DNA from: Clostridia bacterium
Lineage (GTDB): Bacteria > Bacillota > Clostridia > Oscillospirales > Acutalibacteraceae
Assembly (NCBI GenBank): GCA_017520705.1
Contig: JAFXFF010000012.1
Location: forward strand, 1 to 64,000
Direction of reading: 5' to 3'
DNA: 64,000 bases
Shown here one piece after another: positions 42,790 through 50,534 of the stretch. How positions within the stretch are numbered: position 1 is the first letter of the stretch; the number at the start of each line of letters is the position of its first letter. A model generated the notes under the pieces. That model did not search any database, was not told the DNA's origin, and was given only the letters and a program-made list of their open reading frames with translations. Both the position numbers and the translations under genes were made by a program.

Positions 42790-44721
42790 TTATTTAGCCG
42801 CCGGTTCGGCTCTATCCCTTAAAATCATAGATGCCATATACCACTCTACCGCTGAGCGCTTTTCTTTCGGTACAAAGAAGAGGATTTCCGTACCGTCATA
42901 TAGCTCAAAATTCACACCGGCGCCGAACAGTAATCGGTATATTCTTTGTATAGAATAATGAAGTTCAACCGTTTCCCCGTCTTTGGTACCAACGTATGTA
43001 AGCCCGTCTTGGTTGAGCGTGCAAACACCAAAGCCTCCGTGTCTGGTCATTTCCTTGCCGTTTCCCCGCAAACGCAGTTCCACCTCAGAAGACAATGCAT
43101 AGTCTTCATTTCCGGCAATTTCCTGCTCCAAAAGCATCTTTTGCCAATCGTACCACTGGGTAAAATCTTCAAATCGAAAATCCGCATCAAACCCATACCG
43201 ATTGCTCATCGAGGTCAAATAGCCACAGTGTTCGCAGAACACTTGATTCTTCTTGGTGGTTATCGTATACTTCCGTCCGCATGTCGGGCAAGTAGTCAGT
43301 ATATTTTCAAGACCCCGGGCTATGTTTTTTGACGGATAATGCACGTCGGGCCTTTGCTTCAACCAATCGAACTCGTTATAGTCAAGTCGCTCTTCAATCG
43401 CTTGCTTGACCTGTTCCAACGGCAACTCTTTTACCTGCTCCGCGGTAAATAACAAATCCAGCTCAGCCTCTACCACCGCACCACGTCGGAAGCCTTTGCC
43501 CCATTTCGGGTCAGCAAAATAGTCGCCGCAGATCTTAATGGTGTAAACATTCACACCGGACTTCTTGATAAACGAGTAGGTGTTGCTCTGAATATCCTCA
43601 AAGCGTCCGGTGGTGGACAAACGCGCCTCCGGCATCATTGCCAGGATTTCATTGTTTTTAAGAACGGTCAGACAGTTCTTGACATTCTCCATATCCATGG
43701 AAAACATGCTCTTGGGGAATGCGCCAACCTGTCGCAGGAGCCAGCCCAAAATCGTGTGATAGAAATAAAGCCGTGCCACGATGAAATGAGGCTTATATTT
43801 GCGAAGCAGTGCCGCCGCATAGATGAAGTCAATAAAAGAGCCGTGATTGCAAAGGATGATGGAAGGCGTTTCCGGCTTTCCGATTTTGTTTGCGGTTTTC
43901 AGTTTCACACCGCAAAGGAAAAGGTACGCTCTAATCGCATAATACAGAACCCCCATCACAAAGCCGTTTACGGGCTGCACCTTGTTTTTGGGGACGGCTT
44001 TGTGGCGCTCGGCATAACCATTGAGCCTGGCAAACAGCACATTCTTCTTCCAGAACATAATACCAATCAGCACAATAAGTACCGAAAATACGCAAACAGA
44101 AACTATCCAGTTGGACATAATGGCCATATGCCCCAACCCCACTCCGATACAAACGGAGGGCAGCGAACCCAACATAGTTACGGTAATATAACGACGATAG
44201 GACATTCCCAGACTTGCCGCCAAGAAGCAGATCATACCATAAGGAATGGCGGGCATGAAGTATAAGATGAAAGTAATGAAGATTGCCTTGCTGGACTGGG
44301 CGATTTTCTCCAGATCCAGATTCAATTTTTTTACAAAAAAGCTGCGTAGCCGATCTCCGAAAGTCTTTTGCAACATATAAATCAGCGTGTTTCCAAACAG
44401 AATACCGATCATACAGCACATAAGGCCAATCGGAAATGGGAACGTAATCCCGGCAAGCACTTGAACCGGTTCTGCCGGCAAAAATGTACATACGACCTGA
44501 AGCATCGACAGCGCAGTAATCACAATGTATCCGCGCCATCCAAAGCCGGCTAACATCTCTTTTGTTTCCTCGTTGGAAAGATCCTGAATAAACAAGCTCT
44601 TAACCAGCTCCCAATTCCCACCGGAAAGTGCGAGCAGCATCAACAGTGCCAAAATAACCGCTACACTGAATGCAAGCAGTATTTTTTGTTTTGCGTATGG
44701 CTTATCCACCGTTGTGCTCAC
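42790..44721 (-). CDS. VTT/DedA-like membrane domain fused to PlsC acyltransferase and zinc ribbon
   Basis: 643 residues, GTG start at 44721. Residues about 15-230 are a VTT (TVP38/DedA) membrane domain (FLPAEPVQVLAGITFPFPIG, FFMPAIPYG-type loop as YFMPAIPYGMICF). From about 250 a lysophospholipid acyltransferase domain follows, with HX4D in CNHGSFIDF and the glycine-box equivalent MMPEARLSTTG. At about 490-515 CPTCGRKY...CEHCG forms a zinc ribbon, followed by an uncharacterised C-terminal 120-residue domain. It probably remodels phospholipids or moves lipids across the membrane. It is co-transcribed with the YfcC transporter. Confidence 0.9.
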   Translation of the reverse strand: MSTTVDKPYAKQKILLAFSVAVILALLMLLALSGGNWELVKSLFIQDLSNEETKEMLAGFGWRGYIVITALSMLQVVCTFLPAEPVQVLAGITFPFPIGLMCCMIGILFGNTLIYMLQKTFGDRLRSFFVKKLNLDLEKIAQSSKAIFITFILYFMPAIPYGMICFLAASLGMSYRRYITVTMLGSLPSVCIGVGLGHMAIMSNWIVSVCVFSVLIVLIGIMFWKKNVLFARLNGYAERHKAVPKNKVQPVNGFVMGVLYYAIRAYLFLCGVKLKTANKIGKPETPSIILCNHGSFIDFIYAAALLRKYKPHFIVARLYFYHTILGWLLRQVGAFPKSMFSMDMENVKNCLTVLKNNEILAMMPEARLSTTGRFEDIQSNTYSFIKKSGVNVYTIKICGDYFADPKWGKGFRRGAVVEAELDLLFTAEQVKELPLEQVKQAIEERLDYNEFDWLKQRPDVHYPSKNIARGLENILTTCPTCGRKYTITTKKNQVFCEHCGYLTSMSNRYGFDADFRFEDFTQWYDWQKMLLEQEIAGNEDYALSSEVELRLRGNGKEMTRHGGFGVCTLNQDGLTYVGTKDGETVELHYSIQRIYRLLFGAGVNFELYDGTEILFFVPKEKRSAVEWYMASMILRDRAEPAAK

Positions 44722-44780
44722 CTCACTCTCTCTTGTCCCTCATCGGCAGGGGCGAAAAATGTCTAAACAACAGTTAGTTT

Positions 44781-44809
44781 ATTGTAACACAAGTTGTTCT
44801 GTTTTTCAA
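44781..44809 (-). promoter_or_regulatory. promoter of the VTT-acyltransferase / YfcC operon
   Basis: TTGAAA (44804-44809) and TACAAT (44781-44786), minus strand, 17-bp spacer. Confidence 0.78.
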
Positions 44810-44836
44810 GGTTTTGATTATCCTATGTTTCATCGC

Positions 44837-44879
44837 AAAAAACAGCAGGCCTGACCGAAACGGTCAAGCCTGCTGTTTT
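44837..44879 (-). terminator. terminator after spoVAC
   Basis: Long hairpin AACAGCAGGC-TTGACCG / CGGTCAG-GCCTGCTGTT with a T-run on the minus strand, overlapping the spoVAC stop. Its core is shared with the MATE terminator. Confidence 0.88.
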
Positions 44880-45321
44880 AGAACAACGTCGCTATCCAAT
44901 AAATAACCCCATACACCACACTCGCAACCGTTCCATACACGATAACAGGTCCTGCGATTGTGAACATTTTAGCACCCACTCCCAAGATAAACCCCTCGCT
45001 CTTAAACTCGATGGCAGGGCTGACCACGGAATTGGCAAAGCCCGTAATGGGCACCAGTGTACCCGCCCCTGCGTGCTTGGCGATGTTATCAAACACCTGC
45101 GCCACCGTCAGCACCGCCGCCAGCAGAATCAGCGTGCAGGAGGTGAGGGTGCGGGCTACCTGCAGCTCCATTCCCGTCATCGTGAGCGCCTGACACTCCA
45201 GCTCCGCCGCGGCGCACAATAAGCCTCCCACACCGAAGGCCCACACACAATTCTTCAGCTTCGGTGAAGGCGGCGACGCCTTCTCGGTCATCTGCTTATA
45301 CTCTTTCTCGGTGGGTTTCAT
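44878..45321 (-). CDS. spoVAC: stage V sporulation protein AC
   Basis: 147 residues from ATG 45321 (AAGGAG, 8 nt). SpoVAC hallmarks: a charged N-terminus, LKNCVWAFGVGGLLC, AVLTVAQVFDNIAKHAGAGTLVPITGFANSVVSPAIEFKSEGF and the terminal FTIAGPVIVYGTVASVVYG, with four to five membrane helices. It is a channel-forming inner spore-membrane protein for dipicolinic acid movement. No spoVAD or spoVAE neighbour is present, which is unusual. A sigma-G-like promoter sits directly upstream. Strong evidence that the organism forms endospores. Confidence 0.94.
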   Translation of the reverse strand: MKPTEKEYKQMTEKASPPSPKLKNCVWAFGVGGLLCAAAELECQALTMTGMELQVARTLTSCTLILLAAVLTVAQVFDNIAKHAGAGTLVPITGFANSVVSPAIEFKSEGFILGVGAKMFTIAGPVIVYGTVASVVYGVIYWIATLF

Positions 45322-45343
45322 CGCCATCACTCCTTGTCGGAGG

Positions 45344-45373
45344 TAGTATGTCCCACCGCACGCAAAAAAATGC
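45344..45373 (-). promoter_or_regulatory. sigma-G/F-like forespore promoter of spoVAC
   Basis: Minus strand: GCATT (45369-45373), 18 bp, then CATACTA (45344-45350), matching the known sigma-G pattern GHATR-N18-CATWHTA except for one -35 base and the W/H order of the -10. No sigma-A promoter is seen. The -35 overlaps the U-tract of the preceding terminator. Confidence 0.65.
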
Positions 45374-45399
45374 CTGCGACACGAGTCGCAGGCATTTTT
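45364..45399 (-). terminator. terminator of the mannosidase operon
   Basis: AAAAATGCCTGCGACTCG / GTCGCAGGCATTTTTTT hairpin with T7 on the minus strand, 7 bp after the GH38 stop. Confidence 0.93.
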
Positions 45400-45405
45400 C
45401 ATCTC

Positions 45406-48078
45406 TTATAGCTTCACGTACAGCGTCCGAATACCCCAAGCAGGCATATCCAGCGCCACACGGTTGCCATCCACAGCCAACGGCTCGGGATGGCACTCTT
45501 CCAGATTCACCGCCGCCGCCTCACCAGGCGCACGGTCAAAGGTCACCGTCGCCACCTCAGACGTATCGCTGAGGTTGACAAAGCGCATCACGATGCCCTC
45601 GCCATCCTCCGCCACCTTCATGGTACTGAAGACGGTATTCTCGGCATCGAGACGGTAGTAGCTGCGGTTCTCCAATACCACGTCGCCGTTCCAGGTGTGG
45701 TCGTCGCGGTACCGCACGCCGGCGGTGAAGGCATCCAGCCGTCGCTGGATGTCCGCATCCCTGTCCTCTGCGGTCAGGGGCAGCAGACCGAAGCGGAAAG
45801 CGGAAACACCCGGCTGTTGCCCGTCCACCGCCACGTAGCCGTTGACGGCGGAGCCGAAGCAGCGCAGCAGCGTCACCGCCAGCATGCCCTCAGTACCCTC
45901 AAAGGCACCGATTTCGTGCAGGCCGCCGCCGCTGACAAAGCACAGGCCGCGGTTTCCTTGCCGCTTATAGGCAAATCCGCTCATGGGCTTTTCGTGCTTC
46001 TCCTTCTCCTCATAAGCGTAGGTGTCCAGGTTCACCGCCACGTTGCGCTCGGCGACGTAGAAGGCCTGGGAGGCGCGGTAGGTGGGGGCGTCCACCCCCG
46101 TGGGCATCATCAGCCGCAGGCGGTGATCGCGGGCGGGGTTATCCACCGTCATCTCCACCTCCACCATGGGGCTGGATTTGGTCAGGCTCACCTTGGCGGT
46201 GATGGTCAGGGGCACCAGCGTCTCGTTGCGCTGCAGATCGAAATTCCGCTCGTGGCGGTCCTGCATATCCGCGGGCACCATCATTTCGCTGACGATGGTA
46301 AAGGTGCATTTCGAGTCCGCGTCGCAGGTCAGTGCCACGCTCTTCACGCAGGTGGAGAGGCACACCCGATCCGCCACGGGACGGGCGTGCATATAGCCGT
46401 CGCCCAGCTCGCTGTCGTCCGCAAAGGAGAGCTGCTTATCGTAGGTCTCCCCCGTGCGCTTATCGGTGATGGTGAGGGTGCCGTCGGCAGGATTCACCGT
46501 CAGGCTCACCCATTCATTTTCGGCGGTGTAGGTGCCCGTCCGCAGGCTGCCCACCGGCCGCACGTAGCCGTCGTGGGGCACAATGCGGTATTCCGCCACA
46601 CCACCCGCAGGCAGGGCAGCCTCAAACACGATGCGGTGGCGGTCATAGCACTCCTGCTCGCCGCAGCGGATGACGCTCTTGCCGCGGTTGATATTCACCA
46701 CCTTGTAGGGCACATGGTTACCGTCCTTATCCTCCAGATAGAAGGCGTTGATGGGCTCGTAACCGAAAGGCTCCGACCACTTGTACTTCCAGCGGCGGTC
46801 GAAGTAGAGGTCCACCTCCACCGTCTCGGTGCGGTCAAAAGGCAGGGAGTTGAACACCGTCAGATACATGTGCTCGCCGGGGGTATCCTCCCCGAGGCGG
46901 CTGATGTTCTTCATCCCGTATTCCTGAATGTTGTGGCAGATGTGATCCATCTGATCGTAGCGATAGTGCATATCCCGATGGATGTGGTCGGGGGAACAGC
47001 CGCAGATGGAATCGTGGGGCTGATTTTGGATGAGATAGCGGTAAGCCAGCTCGTAGAAGTTTCTGCGGATGGGCTTATGTCCCGTCAGACGGCTCACCGC
47101 CGTGATGGGACCCGACCACTTCTCCATCTTCACCTGACCGTCGTCGTTACGCTTCTTCAGGTCGTAGCGGCTGGACAGCACGTTGGCGAGAATGCGGGAG
47201 AAATCGCCGCGTCGGCGGTTGGTGTGGATCAGTTCTCCCTTCACCACCGGTATGTTCTCCCGATACTCCGCCAAGCGGGGCAGGAGCTGATCCGGGCTGG
47301 TGATGACCACCTCGATGCCGGGGTACAGCTCCTCCAGGCGGCGCTTGGTGTCCAGCAGGGTCTTATCGTGGAGGGGCTGGTGATCCTGTCCGTCCACAAA
47401 CATCAGGATGGGGATGTCGGTGCGCTGTCTCTCCCCTTCCACAAACTTTTTCAGGTTCTCCACGTACTCCTCTTCGGTGGGGGGATCCCGCCACATATCG
47501 AAGCAGTGGATCCGCACCCAATATTCGCCGTAGCCGAACCAGTCGGGGGTCTTAAAGGTCAGCACCTGCGATCCGTCGGGTGCCTCCCACGCAAAGTGCA
47601 TGGGCGCCTTATCCTCGGTGATACCGCGGCCCAGCAGAGCGCCCTCGCAGTCAAAGCCCTTGAAGATCTGGGGCATCTGGGCGGTGTGACCGAAGATGTC
47701 GCACACGTAGCCGTACCGCATAGGCTCTACGCCGTAGGATTTGGCGATGGAGGTGCCGATCTGCAGGTTGCGGATGTGGCTCTCGCCGCTGGGCAGGAAG
47801 CCGTCGGGCATAACGTACCAAGGGCCTACCTTGATACGCCCCTCCTTGATCAATTTCACCAACCGCTCCCGTTGATCGGGGGCCGCCTCCAAGAAATCCT
47901 CCAGCACGATGGTCTGGCCGTCAAAGGTGAAGGCCTCGATCTCGGGATGGGCCTCCAGCTTATCCATGGCGTCCTCGGTGGTCTTCACCAGACGCCAGCG
48001 GAAGCCCTGAAAAGGCTCGTACCACTCCCGATCCCAGTGGGTGGAGGTCATCATAAACACGGTGAATTGGTCACTCAT
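45406..48078 (-). CDS. alpha-mannosidase, GH38 (short type)
   Basis: 890 residues from ATG 48078 (AGAAGGTG). No signal peptide. GH38 motifs: STHWDREWYEPFQGFRWRLV near the start (zinc His/Asp), nucleophile region YVCDIFGHTAQMPQIFKGF, NQPHDSICGCSPD (zinc ligand region), then the beta-sandwich C-terminal half. It hydrolyses alpha-mannosides in the cytoplasm. It follows the GH94 gene but is separated by a strong terminator, so its expression may be lower or independent. It differs clearly in size and sequence from the second GH38 at 52988-56080, suggesting different linkage preferences. Confidence 0.94.
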   Translation of the reverse strand: MSDQFTVFMMTSTHWDREWYEPFQGFRWRLVKTTEDAMDKLEAHPEIEAFTFDGQTIVLEDFLEAAPDQRERLVKLIKEGRIKVGPWYVMPDGFLPSGESHIRNLQIGTSIAKSYGVEPMRYGYVCDIFGHTAQMPQIFKGFDCEGALLGRGITEDKAPMHFAWEAPDGSQVLTFKTPDWFGYGEYWVRIHCFDMWRDPPTEEEYVENLKKFVEGERQRTDIPILMFVDGQDHQPLHDKTLLDTKRRLEELYPGIEVVITSPDQLLPRLAEYRENIPVVKGELIHTNRRRGDFSRILANVLSSRYDLKKRNDDGQVKMEKWSGPITAVSRLTGHKPIRRNFYELAYRYLIQNQPHDSICGCSPDHIHRDMHYRYDQMDHICHNIQEYGMKNISRLGEDTPGEHMYLTVFNSLPFDRTETVEVDLYFDRRWKYKWSEPFGYEPINAFYLEDKDGNHVPYKVVNINRGKSVIRCGEQECYDRHRIVFEAALPAGGVAEYRIVPHDGYVRPVGSLRTGTYTAENEWVSLTVNPADGTLTITDKRTGETYDKQLSFADDSELGDGYMHARPVADRVCLSTCVKSVALTCDADSKCTFTIVSEMMVPADMQDRHERNFDLQRNETLVPLTITAKVSLTKSSPMVEVEMTVDNPARDHRLRLMMPTGVDAPTYRASQAFYVAERNVAVNLDTYAYEEKEKHEKPMSGFAYKRQGNRGLCFVSGGGLHEIGAFEGTEGMLAVTLLRCFGSAVNGYVAVDGQQPGVSAFRFGLLPLTAEDRDADIQRRLDAFTAGVRYRDDHTWNGDVVLENRSYYRLDAENTVFSTMKVAEDGEGIVMRFVNLSDTSEVATVTFDRAPGEAAAVNLEECHPEPLAVDGNRVALDMPAWGIRTLYVKL

Positions 48079-48100
48079 AAAACACACCTTCTTCTTTACA

Positions 48101-48135
48101 AAAAGCGGCAAATCCCTGCGGGACTTGCCGCTTTT
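48101..48135 (-). terminator. internal terminator between GH94 and GH38 genes
   Basis: AAAAGCGGCAAGTCCC / GGGATTTGCCGCTTTTT hairpin with T5 on the minus strand, 17 bp after the GH94 stop and just before the GH38 SD. No promoter is evident between it and the GH38 start. Confidence 0.88.
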
Positions 48136-48152
48136 CCATTTATCTTTCTCGC

Positions 48153-50474
48153 TTAGATGGTCACGATAATCTCGTGGTTGAGGCCGTCCTCATAGGCAGG
48201 CAGGACGAAGCCCTCGATGGCGACGCCATCGGCGACAACACCCTTGTTCTCGCCCTGCTGGACGGTGATGTTGTACTTAGCCTGACGCCAGATGCGCTCC
48301 ACCGTGTAGGTGCCGAAATCCTTAGGCAGGCAGGGCTCCACGTGCAGACCGTCGTACTCGGCGCGGACACCCAGCATCCACTCCTCGATGGCCAGACGCA
48401 CCCAAGCCACCGAGCCGGTGATCCAGCTGTACTCCATCTGATAGGCGTTGTTGCGGTGCTCAGGGCCGAAGAAGCAATTGGCAAATTGGAAGGGCAGGGC
48501 GTTCTTCTTCAGCTCGTAGTTGTCCTCCTCAAAGTAGCCGGGGGCCACACGACGGAACAGCTCATAGGCCTCGTCGGGCTTGCCGCTGCGCAATAGACCC
48601 AGCACCAGCCACATATTGGGATGGGTGTAGATGGTGCCGTTCTCGGCGATGCCGGGCTCCATGGCAGACAGACGGCCGACGCGGTCGTCAAACTCCTGAT
48701 AGGCGGGGCTGAGCAGCAGATAGCCCAGGGGAGTGTAGCTCTCACGCTTCAGGCTCTCCAGAATCTTCTCCCGGCGCTCGGGGGTGGCGATGCCGGTCAT
48801 CAGCGCAAAGGACTGGGTCTCCAAGAACAGGCGGGCATACTTGTTGGTGGAGGAGCCGATCTTGCCGCCGTTGTCGTCAAAGCAACGGACGAAGCGGTCA
48901 CCCTCCCAGGCGTTGTTGCGGATGGCCTCGGTCATAGCCTCGCTGCGAGCCTGCAGGTTGGCGGCCTTCTCCTCCTCACCCACGAAGCGGCACAATTCCG
49001 CAATCTGGCTCAGGGCATAGGCATAGGCCATGGACAGCCACACGCTCTCGCCGCGGCCTTCCTTGCCGGCGCCGGTCAGCGAGTCGTTCCAGTCGCCGAA
49101 CTTGATGAGCAGCAGGTCGTGGATACCCTTGTTGTTCTCCAAGAAGTCCAGCGCACGGATGACGTGACCCAGCACGGTGTCCTTCACCTCGGGATTGTTG
49201 AGGAAAGGAATTTCCTGATACAGGAACTTGGTATCACCGGTCTCCTTGACGTAGGCGGCCAGGGTGTAGGCAGACCACAGCGCAGAGTCGGAATAGGGAC
49301 GGTCGTCGATGGGATTCCAGCCACGCACCGCCATACCAAAGTCGTGCTGATAGGAGAGAGCCTCCTGCAGGATGGCCTTGGTGCGCTGGGGGGTGACGTT
49401 GACCACGCCCAGGCCGTGCTGAACGATGTCACGATAGCCGTTATAGCCCCAACGGCACCAGGTAGCGCCGTACATACAGGCCAGCTTGGTCCAGTTGTTC
49501 AGCAGACGGTTCAGGTGCTCGTCGCCGGTCTTGATAACAGTCTTTGTCAGATTGTCCTCGCGGTACAGCTGCGCCAAGGCGGTGTAGGCGGGGATGTTGT
49601 GCAGATAGGTCTTCTTCAGATGGATGCAGCGCTCCTTGCTGTCGCCGGCACCCAAAATAAACTGGATATTCTGCTCCTTACCCTGAAGCTTAATATCCCA
49701 CTGCAGCACACAGACGGTATCCTCGGCGGAGCCATCGGAGTCGGTGCAGGCACCGTTTTTGACGCACACAGGGTTGGCCACCGAGCCGTACTGGCCCATA
49801 AACAGACGGCGGGAGCCGTCGTAGTGGCTCACGGGATAATCGCAGGTGAAGAAAGCGGTCAGATTATTGTGAGGCTTCACGTAGGGGTGCTTCTCCGCGA
49901 TGAACATATTGTTCTCTTTGTCGAAGCGGGTGGTGCGATAGATCATATCGCCGTAGCTGTCAAAGCCCCACTTGTACTTAAACTGCAGCTGGAAATAGGG
50001 GAATACAGACAGGTCACGGGCACGGCCGTTCACGTCCTCTAACTTGAGCTGCCACATCTCCACCGCGTCCTTTCCGGGGGGGATGGAGATGATCAGGGTG
50101 GCCTTCACGTCCTCAGTCTGGTTGACGATGGTGGTATAGGCCAGATCGTGGGTACAGGAGAATTCCTGCACGTCGGCGCAGACGGGCTCCCAGTTGACCG
50201 TCCAGAATTTGCCGGTCTCGTTGTCGCGCACGTAGATGATACGGCTGTACAGGTGCTCCTTGCCGAAAATATCGTAATCGCAGATACGGCCCACACCGGT
50301 AAAGAGCTGGATGCCCTCCTCACCGGGGTACTGGTAATCGAAGCAGCCGATACCGGTGTGGTGCACGTTGGCGTAGCACACCTCATTGAACAGCATCACG
50401 TCAAAGGGACGGGGTGCGTCGGGAGAGGTGACTACGAATTTCTTACCATTGTCCGTAAAATGTCCGTAGTTCAT
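48153..50474 (-). CDS. GH94-type disaccharide phosphorylase
   Basis: 773 residues from ATG 50474 (AAAGGTGG). GH94/GT36 architecture: N-terminal beta-sandwich (residues 1-290), helical linker, (alpha/alpha)6 barrel from about 310 (NRLLNNWTKLACMYGATWCRWG), catalytic Asp in LLIKFGDWNDSLTGAG, phosphate-side region RLSAMEPGIAENGTIYTHPN and GSVAWVRLAIEEWMLGV. Cytoplasmic. The family phosphorolyses cellobiose, cellodextrins or N,N'-diacetylchitobiose. Specificity cannot be read with confidence. Its place between mannosidases makes a GlcNAc-containing substrate attractive but unproven. Confidence 0.92.
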   Translation of the reverse strand: MNYGHFTDNGKKFVVTSPDAPRPFDVMLFNEVCYANVHHTGIGCFDYQYPGEEGIQLFTGVGRICDYDIFGKEHLYSRIIYVRDNETGKFWTVNWEPVCADVQEFSCTHDLAYTTIVNQTEDVKATLIISIPPGKDAVEMWQLKLEDVNGRARDLSVFPYFQLQFKYKWGFDSYGDMIYRTTRFDKENNMFIAEKHPYVKPHNNLTAFFTCDYPVSHYDGSRRLFMGQYGSVANPVCVKNGACTDSDGSAEDTVCVLQWDIKLQGKEQNIQFILGAGDSKERCIHLKKTYLHNIPAYTALAQLYREDNLTKTVIKTGDEHLNRLLNNWTKLACMYGATWCRWGYNGYRDIVQHGLGVVNVTPQRTKAILQEALSYQHDFGMAVRGWNPIDDRPYSDSALWSAYTLAAYVKETGDTKFLYQEIPFLNNPEVKDTVLGHVIRALDFLENNKGIHDLLLIKFGDWNDSLTGAGKEGRGESVWLSMAYAYALSQIAELCRFVGEEEKAANLQARSEAMTEAIRNNAWEGDRFVRCFDDNGGKIGSSTNKYARLFLETQSFALMTGIATPERREKILESLKRESYTPLGYLLLSPAYQEFDDRVGRLSAMEPGIAENGTIYTHPNMWLVLGLLRSGKPDEAYELFRRVAPGYFEEDNYELKKNALPFQFANCFFGPEHRNNAYQMEYSWITGSVAWVRLAIEEWMLGVRAEYDGLHVEPCLPKDFGTYTVERIWRQAKYNITVQQGENKGVVADGVAIEGFVLPAYEDGLNHEIIVTI

Positions 50475-50534
50475 TGTCTTACCACCTTTATTGAAATTGT
50501 TTGGATTGTTTATATCATCCGCATGCCGCGGAAT

